Assembly (NCBI GenBank): GCA_963850205.1
Contig: CAWKKJ010000017.1
Span: forward strand, 434,001-498,000
Source: JACVRW01 sp963850205
GTDB taxonomy: Bacteria > Actinomycetota > Thermoleophilia > Solirubrobacterales > Thermoleophilaceae
Direction: 5' to 3'
Length of the DNA stretch: 64,000 nt
Position numbers and translations under genes: made by a program. The notes under the pieces are model-generated. The model saw nothing but the letters and a program-made list of their open reading frames with translations, had not been told where the DNA came from and searched no databases. Positions 15,885-24,448 of the stretch are shown here, piece after piece (the first letter of the stretch is position 1; each line of letters opens with the position of its first letter).

Positions 15885-16476
15885 CGAGCCGCTCGTGGAT
15901 GTGGGGGTGGCGGAGGCCGCGCTCAGCGGCCAGGCCGAATCCGGTGACGCCCATTTGGTGGCGGAGTACCCGGGCGGCGTGCTGGTGGCGGCGGTCGACG
16001 GCCTGGGACACGGCTCGGAGGCCGCGCATGCCTCCCGCCTCGCCTGTTCGACGCTCGAGGAGGATCCCGGCGCCGATCTGAAGGAGCTGTTCGTCCGCGC
16101 CCACTCCCGCCTCGTGCGCTCGCGGGGGGTGGCCATGAGCCTGGCCTCGTTCGACCGCAGCGGCAGGCTCACCTGGCTGGGGGTGGGCAACGTCGAGGGC
16201 ACGCTCGTCCGGTCGGGCGGCGAGGTCGGGGTCGGGCCGGACTCGGTGCTGCTGCGCGGCGGGGTGGTGGGCTACCAGCTGCCACCGCTGCGGCCGTCGA
16301 CCACCGAGGTGGAACCCGGCGACACGCTGGTGTTCGCGACCGACGGGGTGGCCGGCGCCCACCGCAGCGGGGTCGACCCGGGCACCGCCCCGCAGGCGCT
16401 CGCCGACCGTCTTCTGGGCGAGTTCGGCAAGGACGGCGACGACGCCCTCGTGCTCGTGGCGAGGTACGTCGGATGA
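15877..16476 (+). CDS. rsbX: RsbX-like PP2C serine phosphatase
   Basis: A 199-residue PP2C phosphatase that resets the stressosome by dephosphorylating RsbS/RsbR. Metal-binding motifs are intact: AAVDGLGHGSEAAHA near residue 40, VFATDGVAGAHRSG near 148, and GDDALVLVARY at the end. Its start overlaps rsbT by 8 bp and its end overlaps the next gene by 4 bp, so the operon is translated as a coupled unit. Confidence 0.9.
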   Translation: MPDEPLVDVGVAEAALSGQAESGDAHLVAEYPGGVLVAAVDGLGHGSEAAHASRLACSTLEEDPGADLKELFVRAHSRLVRSRGVAMSLASFDRSGRLTWLGVGNVEGTLVRSGGEVGVGPDSVLLRGGVVGYQLPPLRPSTTEVEPGDTLVFATDGVAGAHRSGVDPGTAPQALADRLLGEFGKDGDDALVLVARYVG

Positions 16477-18236
16477 CCGAGCCGCGGGAGAGGTTCCAGG
16501 CTGAGTACGCGGCCGCCCTCGGGCGCCACCTGGCCGGGGGCGGGGAGACCGGGCTCGAGCTGGCCTACGAGCTCGGGCGCGAGGCGGTGACCAGCGGGCT
16601 CGGCCTGCTCGACCTCGCGGGAATCCATCAGGCCGCCCTCGCGGAGGGCATGGAGCGGGCTCGCGGCCCGGACGAGCTCGAGCGCTTCGCCCGCCTGGGG
16701 GGCGGCTTCTTTCTCGAGAGCCTGTCCACCTTCGAGATGACCCAGCGAGGGTTCCTGGAGGTACAGGAGAAGGCCCGGATCGAGCAGCGCCACGCCGATC
16801 AGCTGCGGGGGCTGGCCGACGCTGCGCTCGCCGTCAACTCCACGCTGTCGGTGGACGAGATGCTCGAGCTGGTGGCCGAGCGCGCGCGGGAGCTGGTGGG
16901 CGCGAAGCGATCGAGCGTGAGCATGGTCGCCGCGAACGGCGACGCGCCGGCCGTTCCGGGCCGCGACGCAGATCACCTCTACGCGCCCCTCGTCGATCGC
17001 GAGGGAGAACCGCTCGGGCTGATCCGCCTGGCGGACAAGCGGGAGGGCGCGTTCAACGACGACGACGAGTCGATCCTGGTCCAGCTCGCCCAGATGGCCT
17101 CGGTGGCGATCGCCAACGCCCGCCTCTACGAGCGCGAGCGCGGGATCGCGGTGACGTTGCAGGAGAACCTCCTGCCCGCCGTGCTCCCCGACATCCCCGG
17201 GGTCGTCACCGCGGCCCGCTACCGGGCGGGCGCGGAGGGCGTGCAGGTGGGCGGCGACTGGTACGAGGTCATCCCGCTGCCGGGGGGCCGGGTGGGGATG
17301 GCGATCGGCGACGTGGTGGGGCGAGGCGTGCGCGCGGCGGCGATGATGGGACAGCTGCGGGTGGCCCTGCGGGCCTACGCCCTGGAGCTCGACTCCCCGG
17401 CCGCGGTCGCCGGCAGGGTGGCGAGCTTCATGAGGACGCTGGACCGCGACCAGATGGGCACCAGCGTGTACGCGGTGCTCGATCCTCGCAGCGGCGAGCT
17501 GCGCTTCACGATCGCGGGCCATCCACCGCCGCTGGTCGTGTCGGCGGAGGGCGAGGCCGCCTTCCTCGACGGGACCCCGGGCCTGCCCTTCGGGGTCCGC
17601 GGCGACGCCGAGTACGCGGAGGCGAGCGCGGTACTCGCCCCCGGGTCGACCCTGCTGCTCTTCACCGACGGCCTGGTCGAGCGCCGGGGCGAGCCGATCG
17701 ACAGCGGGCTGGAGCGTCTGCGCGGTCTGGCGGCGGGGACGTCGGCCGATCCGTCCGCCCTCTGCGAACGGGTGCTCGCCGCGCTTCTGGACGACGCCCA
17801 CCCGGACGACGTGGCCATCCTGGCCGTGCACGTGGCGGCGCTCGATCGGGAGTCGCTCGAGCTCCGGCTGGCCGCGGACGCCGACGAGCTCTCCGGGCTG
17901 CGGCGGCGGCTGCGGGCCTGGCTCGAGGACGCCGGGGCCGCCGAGGAGGAGATTCAGGACATCGTGCTCGCGGCCTGCGAGGCGGCCGCCAACGCGGTGG
18001 AGCACGCCTACGGGCCGGGCCAGGCCTCGTTCGAGGTCAGCGCCCGGATCGCTGACGGCGAGGTGACGATCGACGTCACCGACCACGGCACCTGGCGCCG
18101 CTCGCGCAACCAGCAGCGGGGGCGCGGGCTGGGCGTGATGCGCGAGACGATGGACGACGTCGAGGTGGAAAGCACAGACGAAGGGACTAACGTTCGGTTG
18201 CGAAGGCGCTTGGCAGTCGGATCCACCAATGGATGA
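16473..18236 (+). CDS. rsbU: RsbU-type phosphatase fused to GAF and RsbW-like kinase domains
   Basis: A 587-residue multidomain switch. Residues ~1-85 resemble the RsbU N-terminal RsbT-binding domain; a short coiled coil (EKARIEQRHADQLRGL) leads to a GAF domain (~115-215). Next is a SpoIIE/PP2C phosphatase (~225-445) with metal motifs GGDWYEVIPL, GDVVGRG, LLFTDGLVE and HPDDVAIL. Last is a GHKL anti-sigma-factor kinase (~455-580) with AACEAAANAVEHAYG and DVTDHGTWR. B. subtilis keeps RsbU and RsbW on separate proteins. Here the activating phosphatase and the putative anti-sigma kinase are one chain, followed by RsbV. No sigma factor gene follows. Confidence 0.9.
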   Translation: MTEPRERFQAEYAAALGRHLAGGGETGLELAYELGREAVTSGLGLLDLAGIHQAALAEGMERARGPDELERFARLGGGFFLESLSTFEMTQRGFLEVQEKARIEQRHADQLRGLADAALAVNSTLSVDEMLELVAERARELVGAKRSSVSMVAANGDAPAVPGRDADHLYAPLVDREGEPLGLIRLADKREGAFNDDDESILVQLAQMASVAIANARLYERERGIAVTLQENLLPAVLPDIPGVVTAARYRAGAEGVQVGGDWYEVIPLPGGRVGMAIGDVVGRGVRAAAMMGQLRVALRAYALELDSPAAVAGRVASFMRTLDRDQMGTSVYAVLDPRSGELRFTIAGHPPPLVVSAEGEAAFLDGTPGLPFGVRGDAEYAEASAVLAPGSTLLLFTDGLVERRGEPIDSGLERLRGLAAGTSADPSALCERVLAALLDDAHPDDVAILAVHVAALDRESLELRLAADADELSGLRRRLRAWLEDAGAAEEEIQDIVLAACEAAANAVEHAYGPGQASFEVSARIADGEVTIDVTDHGTWRRSRNQQRGRGLGVMRETMDDVEVESTDEGTNVRLRRRLAVGSTNG

Positions 18237-18582
18237 CCTGGCCCAGATCGAGTTCGACGGGACGGCGCGAGCGGTCGTGGCCCGCGTGACCGGCGAGGTG
18301 GACATCTCGAACGTGGCCTCCACCAAGCGCCGGCTCACCGAAGCGGTGGGAAGCGAGGCCCAGGGGCTGGTGGTGGACCTGTCGGGCGCCACCTACCTGG
18401 ACAGCTCCGGGGTGTACCTGCTCTTCGAGCTGGCCCGGGCGCTCGAGGAACGCGGTCAGCGGCTCTGCGTGGTGGCCCCGCCGGCCACGCCCAGCACCCG
18501 CGTGCTGCTGATCACCGGGTTCGACCGCATCGTTCCGGTGACCGACACGACCGAGGAGGCCGTGGCCCGGGTGGACGCCTAG
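18229..18582 (+). CDS. rsbV: Anti-sigma-factor antagonist (RsbV/SpoIIAA-like STAS protein)
   Basis: A 117-residue STAS protein. The signature SGATYLDSSGVYLLFEL carries the regulatory serine (Ser59 or the adjacent Ser60) normally phosphorylated by an RsbW-type kinase and dephosphorylated by an RsbU-type phosphatase. Both activities are in the protein encoded just upstream, whose gene overlaps this start by 8 bp. It is the output of the module. Its anti-sigma/sigma partner is not in the window unless the upstream RsbW-like domain binds the sigma factor itself. Confidence 0.9.
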   Translation: MDDLAQIEFDGTARAVVARVTGEVDISNVASTKRRLTEAVGSEAQGLVVDLSGATYLDSSGVYLLFELARALEERGQRLCVVAPPATPSTRVLLITGFDRIVPVTDTTEEAVARVDA

Positions 18583-18624
18583 GCCGGACCGGTCTCGGAC
18601 GTTTTCGGGCGGGCGCGGGCGGGG

Positions 18625-18647
18625 TTACCCCGCCGGGCGAGGGGTAA
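18625..18647 (+). terminator. Stem-loop after the rsb operon
   Basis: A perfect 7-bp inverted repeat (TTACCCC at 18625-18631, GGGGTAA at 18641-18647) with a 9-nt loop begins 43 bp after the rsbV stop. There is no U-tract, so intrinsic termination is only a possibility. Confidence 0.35.
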
Positions 18648-18754
18648 ATCGGTCGAGCCCGCCGGTTCTCGCGCTGCGCGGACGGGTTAGCTCCGGCCTT
18701 AGGCGGCCATGACCGAAGTGAGCCGGGCCCCGGATGGGGGTAGCCCGAGTGCCG

Positions 18755-18850
18755 CGGACCGGGGGGTGGCCCTTCCAATGCTCGTATGCGGCATCAAAAG
18801 GGCCCACGTCCCCTGAGGCATCCGCCTCGATGGGCCCACGCCCCCCTACC
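18755..18850 (+). other. Structured leader with two alternative stems upstream of the MFS gene
   Basis: The ~300-bp gap between rsbV and the MFS gene has no convincing ORF. It contains a G-rich arm (18761-18772, ggggggtggccc) that can pair with either of two near-identical downstream arms, 18800-18813 and 18832-18845 (13 of 14 bases the same). A small hairpin, GAGGC-ATCC-GCCTC (18815-18828), sits between them. I recognise no known riboswitch consensus. Confidence 0.35.
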
Positions 18851-18879
18851 CAGCCCTCACCTCGCGGCGGCAAGGCGGA

Positions 18880-20137
18880 ATGAGAAGCGAGGGGACCGGC
18901 CCTGCGAAACTCGGCCCCATGCTCGCCGGCCTGCGTCGCCACCTCTGGCTCGTCCTGCTGTGCGGCTGCCTGATCTCGCTCGTCACGTTCGGCGTGCGGG
19001 CGAGCTTCGGACTGTTCACGGGGCCGCTCTCGGACGCGCGCGGCTGGGACATCGAGGTCTTCGCGCTGGCCATCGCGCTCCAGAACCTCCTGTGGGGGAT
19101 CGGCCAGCCCTTCGCGGGCGGGGTGGCGGATCGCTTCGGAGCGCTGCCCGTCCTGGTCGGCGGCGCCGTGCTCTACGCGGGCGGCACGGCGCTGATGGCG
19201 GTCAGCACGAGCCCGGTCGCGCTCCAGCTCAGCGGCGGTGTCCTGATCGGGCTCGGGCTCTCGGGCGCGTCGTTCACGATCGTGATCGCCGCGTTCTCGC
19301 GGCTTGTGCCGGAGGACCGGCGCTCGTGGGCCATCGGCCTGGCCACCGCGATGGGCTCGCTCGGCCAGTTCATCTTCGCTCCCCTGGGTCAGGCCTTCAT
19401 CTCGGAGTACGGCTGGGCCACCGCCCTTGTGCTGCTGAGCGGCTTCATCGCGGTCGTCCCGGTGCTGGCCCTGGCCCTCGGCGGCCGGGGTGAGGCCGCC
19501 AGCCGACGGCGAGCCGGAGCTACCCACGCGCGACGCATTGCGGCAGGCGTTCGGCTACTCCAGCTACTGGCTCCTCGCGGCCGGGTTCTTCGTCTGCGGC
19601 TTCCACGTGGCCTTCATCACCGTCCACCTGCCGCCCTACATCGAGGGTCTCGGTCTGTCGGCGAGCATCGGCGCGCTGGCCATCGGGCTCGTCGGCCTGT
19701 TCAACATCGTCGGCTCCTACACCGCCGGGGTGCTGGGCGCACACCACAGCCAGCGGCTCCTGCTCAGCGGCATCTACACGTTGCGGGCGGTGGCGATCAC
19801 CCTCTTCCTGCTCGCCCCGGTGAGCGTGGCCACGGTCCTGGTCTTCGCCGCGGCGATGGGCGTGCTCTGGCTCTCGACCGTCCCGCTCACCTCCGGCCTC
19901 GTCGCCCTCTTCTTCGGGACCCGTCACATGGGCACGCTGTTCGGGATCGTGTTCCTCTCGCACCAGGTAGGAGCCTTCGCGGGGGTCTGGCTCGGCGGGG
20001 TGATCGAGAGCGCCACCGGCTCCTATGAGGCGATGTGGTGGCTGAGCGTCGCGCTCGGGCTGTTCGCGGCGGCGATTCACCTGCCGATCTCCGAGCGCCA
20101 CGCCCCGCCGCTCGAGCCCAGGATGGCGTCGGCATGA
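18880..20137 (+). CDS. MFS transporter, monocarboxylate/oxalate-formate type (frameshifted)
   Basis: One ~418-residue 12-TM carrier read in two frames. The first six helices (from RRHLWLVLLCGCLISLVTFG) run in one frame to about 19485. The second half (LPTRDALRQAFGYSSYW to the TGA at 20137) continues in another, joining smoothly in the central loop near 19486-19500. Loop sequence RFGALPVLVGGAVLYAGG and the second-half SHQVGAFAGVWLGG are typical of the OFA/monocarboxylate-porter group. The single shift lies in a GC-rich run with no other decay, so a sequencing error is likely. Substrate unknown. The 54-residue ORF that follows overlaps its stop (ATGA). Confidence 0.8.
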
Positions 20138-20298
20138 CCCGCGGGCGCGCTGGCCGCCGCGACCTCGCCCTCGGCCTGGTCCTGGCAGCGCTCGGCGGCC
20201 TCGGGCTCCTGTGGCACGTGGGCCAGGCGCCCGCCGAGGGACGCGCATCCGACTCCGGACCGGTGCTGGTCTGCCCCCTCGGCGGCGGTTCCTTCTAG
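20134..20298 (+). CDS. Small single-pass membrane protein
   Basis: A 54-residue ORF whose ATG overlaps the MFS stop codon. It has a basic start (MTRGRAGRRD), one hydrophobic segment (LALGLVLAALGGLGLLW) and a short tail ending VCPLGGGSF. The coupling suggests co-translation with the transporter, perhaps as a small accessory subunit, but no family is recognised. Its stop abuts the end of the convergent TRAP permease gene. Confidence 0.5.
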   Translation: MTRGRAGRRDLALGLVLAALGGLGLLWHVGQAPAEGRASDSGPVLVCPLGGGSF

Positions 20299-22275
20299 CT
20301 ACGGCGTCGCGACACGGGTCTTGCTCTGGATGCGGCGGCCGATCAGGTGCACCACAACCGAGGCCGCCAGCGCGGCCAGGCCGATCGCGATGGTGATCGG
20401 CTCCAGGTAGAGCAGGACGAGCCCGCCCACCGCGGCCAGCACCCGTTCAGGAATGCGGGCGGGGCCGATCATCCACTGGCCCGTGGCCACCGCGAGCGCC
20501 GCGACCGCCAGCGCTGACACGGCGAAGGCAATCACCACCTCCCCGACCGAACCCTGCAGCAGGAGCGCCTCCCCGTTGGGGGAGAGCACAAAGGCGAAGG
20601 GCACGAGGAAGGCGGGCAGCGAGTACTTCCAGGTCTGCATCATCGTGCGGAACGGGTTGCCCCCGGTGATCGCCGCGGCCGCGAACGGGGACAGTGCGGT
20701 GGGCGGGCTGACCTCCGAGAGGACCGCGTAGTAGAAGATGAACATGTAGGCCGCGTAGCGCTCGACCCCGAGATCGGTGAGCGCCGGGCTGATGATCACC
20801 GCGGCGATGATGAAGGACGCGGTCACCGGCACCGCCAGCCCGAGCAGCAGCACGGCGACGGCCGAGAACAGCGCGGTGAGCCACAGCGTGCCGCCCGAGA
20901 CGTCGACGATCAGCGAGCTCAGCTTGAAGCCCAGCCCGGTGAGGGTGACCACGGCGACGATGATCCCCGCCGCCGCACACGTGGCCGCGATGGGCAGCAC
21001 GGCGCGGGCGCCGGAGGCCAGCGCGTCCCACACCCGCTGCGGCCCCATCCGGTGCTCGGGGTCCAGGAACGACAGCAGGAAGGCGACGATCGTCGCGTAG
21101 AAGACCGCCCGGAACGGCGACAGCCCGATCGCCAGCAGCGCGACGATCAGAAACAGCGAGCTGAAGTGGTAGCCGTAGCGAAGGAGCAGCCGCGAGAGCG
21201 GCGCCGTCTTGACCTCCACCTCGCGGGTGCGAAAGCGGCGGGCGTCGGCCTCGATGGCGAGGATGATCCCCAGGTAGTAGAGGACGGTGGGGATCACGGC
21301 GTAGATGAGCACGTCGAGGTAGCTCACCCCGAGGAACTCGGCGATGATGAACGCGGCCGCGCCCAGGGTCGGCGGCGAGAGGATCGCGCCGATGCCGGAG
21401 GCGGCCAGGACCCCTCCTCCCTGGTCCTTGGGGTACTCGGCCTTGCGCAGGATCGGCCAGGTGATGCTGCCCAGCGTCACGGTGGTGGCCACCCCGGACC
21501 CCGACACCGTGCCCAGCAGGAACCCCGCTCCGGCGGTCGTCCGGCCCGGCCCCGAGCGCGAGCGCCCGAACGCCGCGAAGCTCACGTCGATGAAGAACTT
21601 CCCCGCGCCGGAGTACTCCAGCACCGCCCCGTAGATCGTGAACAGCACGATGTAGGTGGCGGCCACGTCGAGCGGGACGCCGAAGATGCCCTCGAGCCCC
21701 ATGTAGGTCTGGCCCACAAGGCGGTCCAGGCCGTAGCCCCGGTGGCTCACCTCCCAGCTGGTCGGGATCTCGCTGCCGAAGTAGGCGTAGGCCAGGAACA
21801 GCAGGCAGACGGCCGGCAGGATCCAGCCGACCGTCCTGCGCGTGGCCTCCAGCACGAGCAGGATGGTGGTCACGCCCAGGATCAGGTCGAGCGTGTTGGG
21901 CTCGACCGAGCGGCGTACGAACTCGTCGAAGACGACCAGCGTGTAGCCCAGGGCCACGATGGCCAGCACCGCGAGCAGCCAGTCGGTGACCCCGGGGCGC
22001 TCGCGGGGCGGCGGCTCGCCCTCGGTGCGCTCGGGGGGCTTGCCCCAGCCGCGGTAGACCAGGAACGTCATGGCCAGGGTCACGGCCAGGAAGGTCGTGC
22101 GGTAGACCTGGGCGGTCAGCGGGTTGAGCACCCAGTAGAAGGCGTAGAGCGACAGCCCCACACCCGCGGCCGAAACCAGGAGCCCCGGGATGCGCGTGAG
22201 CCGCCGGCCGGGCCGCTCGCTCTCGAAGTCCTCGGTCAGCTCGTCGGTGCGAATCTCGACCGGGGCCGTGCTCAC
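20299..22275 (-). CDS. TRAP transporter fused permease (TAXI type, DctQM fusion)
   Basis: A 658-residue membrane protein with the small (4-TM) and large (12-TM or more) TRAP permease subunits on one chain, as is usual in TAXI-type systems. TRAP carriers use the Na+ gradient and an extracytoplasmic binding protein to import organic acids or related solutes. Characteristic segments are RRTVGWILPAVCLLFLAYAY, GAVLEYSGAGKFFIDVSFA, TVSGSGVATTVTLGSITWP and ILSPPTLGAAAFIIAEFLG. The GTG start overlaps the DUF1850 gene by 4 bp. Order binding protein-DUF1850-permease matches other TAXI operons. Confidence 0.92.
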   Translation of the reverse strand: MSTAPVEIRTDELTEDFESERPGRRLTRIPGLLVSAAGVGLSLYAFYWVLNPLTAQVYRTTFLAVTLAMTFLVYRGWGKPPERTEGEPPPRERPGVTDWLLAVLAIVALGYTLVVFDEFVRRSVEPNTLDLILGVTTILLVLEATRRTVGWILPAVCLLFLAYAYFGSEIPTSWEVSHRGYGLDRLVGQTYMGLEGIFGVPLDVAATYIVLFTIYGAVLEYSGAGKFFIDVSFAAFGRSRSGPGRTTAGAGFLLGTVSGSGVATTVTLGSITWPILRKAEYPKDQGGGVLAASGIGAILSPPTLGAAAFIIAEFLGVSYLDVLIYAVIPTVLYYLGIILAIEADARRFRTREVEVKTAPLSRLLLRYGYHFSSLFLIVALLAIGLSPFRAVFYATIVAFLLSFLDPEHRMGPQRVWDALASGARAVLPIAATCAAAGIIVAVVTLTGLGFKLSSLIVDVSGGTLWLTALFSAVAVLLLGLAVPVTASFIIAAVIISPALTDLGVERYAAYMFIFYYAVLSEVSPPTALSPFAAAAITGGNPFRTMMQTWKYSLPAFLVPFAFVLSPNGEALLLQGSVGEVVIAFAVSALAVAALAVATGQWMIGPARIPERVLAAVGGLVLLYLEPITIAIGLAALAASVVVHLIGRRIQSKTRVATP

Positions 22276-22751
22276 GATCCTCCCTCCACACCCACGACCA
22301 GGTGGCGCGCGCGGTCGCCGTACAGCGGCACGCGCCGGTCCCCGACCACCAGCATGCGCCGGCCGGCGCTGGTGGCGATCAGAGGCAGCTCGCTGTAGCG
22401 CTGCGGCTCGTCGAGCACGAGGCGAACCCGGCCGTCGCCGCGCGTGCGGCGGCCGCTGAGCGCGTAGTAGTCGAGCACCGCGGCGCTCGGGGACTCGAGC
22501 GCGCGCAGCACGAAGCCATCCCCTCGGCCGGCGCGGAAGACCTCACGGGCCGGAGCTCGGTAGTAGGAATGGCGGTAGGCGAGCGCGAAGCCGCCGCCCT
22601 CGGGAAGGGCCTCGCGGGCCACCGCATCTCCGGCGGCATCGCGGACGACCACGGCGCGATCGCCCCGGTCGGCCGGCGAGGTCCCGGCGCCGAGCAGCAG
22701 GACGGCGATCAACCCGCCCAGGACGAGCCTGCCCGACCGCCCCGCCGGCAC
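22272..22751 (-). CDS. DUF1850 protein of a TAXI-TRAP operon
   Basis: A 159-residue protein with an N-terminal signal/TM segment (LVLGGLIAVLLLGAGTS) and the DUF1850 motif FALAYRHSYYRAPAREVF followed by LDYYALSGRR. DUF1850 genes co-occur with TAXI-type TRAP transporters; the function is unknown but an envelope accessory role is likely. Encoded 4 nt after the binding protein and overlapping the permease start. Confidence 0.85.
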   Translation of the reverse strand: MPAGRSGRLVLGGLIAVLLLGAGTSPADRGDRAVVVRDAAGDAVAREALPEGGGFALAYRHSYYRAPAREVFRAGRGDGFVLRALESPSAAVLDYYALSGRRTRGDGRVRLVLDEPQRYSELPLIATSAGRRMLVVGDRRVPLYGDRARHLVVGVEGGS

Positions 22752-22755
22752 CCCG

Positions 22756-23727
22756 CTACTGCCCCGCCTCTTCGTAGTAGCTCTGCGCGCCCGGGTGGAG
22801 CTTGAGCGGGGGTATTACGTCCTGGGCGTTCGCGACGTCGAGGTTCTTGGCCTCGGGATGCACCTGGATGAGGTTCTGCTTCTGGTCGAACAGGAGCTTG
22901 GTGAGGTCCTTCGCCAGCTTGTCGTCCATGTCCTGGTTCACCAACAGGACGTTGGGCACGGCGACGACCGGCACTTCGGCGTCAAGTCCCTTGTAGGTGT
23001 CCTTCGGGATGGTTCCCTCCTCGTACGCGTCGCCGTACTTCTTCTGCAGCGGCGCCACGTACTCGGCGGACGGCACCAGCACCAGGTCCTCGGTCGTGGC
23101 CAGGTCGGTCACCGCCCCGGTGGGCAGGCCGCCGGACCAGAAGAAGGCGTCGATCGAGCCGTCCTTGACGGCGGCCACCGACTCGTCCACGCCCAGCTGG
23201 CTGCGCTTGATGTCCTTGTCGGGGTCGAGGCCCGCCGCCTCCAGTACCCGCACGGCGATGATCTCGGTGCCGGAGCCGGGGTCGCCCACCGATACCCGCT
23301 TGCCCTTGAGGTCCTCGATCGACTCGATACCTGCGTCGGCCGTCGTCCCCACCTGGGTGTAGTTGTCGTAGATCTCGCCCAGCGCCCGGATCGGCTGGGG
23401 ACCCTCGAAGCCCTCGCGGCCCTCCACGGCGTCGATCGCGCTGTCGGCGAGGCTGAAGGCCACGTCGCTGTCGCCGGCGGCGATCAGCTTGATGTTGTCG
23501 ACCGAGGCCGAGGTGGTCTCGGCGGTGGCCTTGTAGCCCTCGAGGTTCTTCGAGATCTGATCGGCCAGGCCGGCGCCGTAGACCGCGTACACCCCGCCGG
23601 TCCCACCGGTGGCCACCGACAGGTTGCCACCACCCTGCTCGCTGGCGCTCTGCTCCCCTCCGCAGCCGGCGCCGATGAAACCGGCCACCAGCACCGCACA
23701 CAGCATCCGTCCACCGGTCATCGACAT
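22756..23727 (-). CDS. TAXI-family TRAP solute-binding lipoprotein
   Basis: A 323-residue TAXI (TRAP-associated extracytoplasmic immunogenic) binding protein. The N-terminus AVLVAGFIGAGCGGEQ is a signal peptide with a likely lipidated Cys22. The mature part begins LSVATGGTGGVYAVYGAGLAD, the typical TAXI ligand-loop start, and contains GKRVSVGDPGSGTE and DAFFWSGGLPTGAVTDLA. Family members often bind glutamate, glutamine or dicarboxylates, but the ligand here cannot be told. First gene of the leftward uptake operon. Confidence 0.92.
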   Translation of the reverse strand: MSMTGGRMLCAVLVAGFIGAGCGGEQSASEQGGGNLSVATGGTGGVYAVYGAGLADQISKNLEGYKATAETTSASVDNIKLIAAGDSDVAFSLADSAIDAVEGREGFEGPQPIRALGEIYDNYTQVGTTADAGIESIEDLKGKRVSVGDPGSGTEIIAVRVLEAAGLDPDKDIKRSQLGVDESVAAVKDGSIDAFFWSGGLPTGAVTDLATTEDLVLVPSAEYVAPLQKKYGDAYEEGTIPKDTYKGLDAEVPVVAVPNVLLVNQDMDDKLAKDLTKLLFDQKQNLIQVHPEAKNLDVANAQDVIPPLKLHPGAQSYYEEAGQ

Positions 23728-23788
23728 CCGAGTCGACCTCCCTCCTCCGGGACACCCTCGCGAGGGCCTTACCCGGACGGCGACGACG

Positions 23789-24406
23789 CTAACGCTGGTC
23801 GCGGCTGAGCCTCTGCACGGGGAAGCGGACGAAGAACACCGCGACCCAGATCAGCCGGGCCAGCGTCAGGCTCAGGAACGCGACCGGGATCGAGAGCACG
23901 AACAGCGCCGTGATGGTCGCGGAGATCCTGGCCCCCACCCGATTGCTTTCGTCGGCGGCCGGGGCGAAGCCCTGCCGGCGGATGTACCAGATCATCGTGC
24001 TGTTCACCATCCCGGCCAGCGCAAGCGTGCCGGCGAACACCGCAGCTGCGATCGGCTCCTCGCCGTAGCGGTCGACGAGGTTGGAGGAGAACGGCACCAA
24101 CCCGATCAGCGCAAGGAAGATGAGGTTGAGGGCCATCAGCGTGCCGTCGAAGGTCCTGAGGTTCTCGAACAGGCGATGGTGCACGACCCAGTAGCGCCCC
24201 ACGAGCGCGAACGACAGCGCGTAGGCGCCCAGGCTTGGGAGCAGGTCCACCAGCTCCTCGTCCAGCCGGCCCTCGCTGCCCGTCGGCAGGTCCGGCACCT
24301 CGATGTTGAGCACCAGCAGGGTGATGGCCACCGCCATCACGCCGTCGGTGAAGGCCTGAATTCGGGTGACGTCGCGCCGCTCGGTCCGCGCCTGGCTGCT
24401 TTCCAT
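23789..24406 (-). CDS. TMEM175-family (DUF1211) potassium channel-like protein
   Basis: A 205-residue six-TM protein. The first helix has the family signature RIQAFTDGVMAVAITLLVLN (RxxxFTDG in place of the common RxxxFSDG), whose hydrophobic residues form the pore constriction in bacterial TMEM175 K+ channels. Five further hydrophobic segments follow. Prokaryotic TMEM175 proteins have one 6-TM repeat per subunit and assemble as tetramers. The gene stands alone between the TRAP operon and a FAD enzyme. Confidence 0.85.
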   Translation of the reverse strand: MESSQARTERRDVTRIQAFTDGVMAVAITLLVLNIEVPDLPTGSEGRLDEELVDLLPSLGAYALSFALVGRYWVVHHRLFENLRTFDGTLMALNLIFLALIGLVPFSSNLVDRYGEEPIAAAVFAGTLALAGMVNSTMIWYIRRQGFAPAADESNRVGARISATITALFVLSIPVAFLSLTLARLIWVAVFFVRFPVQRLSRDQR

Positions 24407-24448
24407 CCCCGGGCAGCAAACCGCGCGGCCCGGATGGACGGGCCTGAG

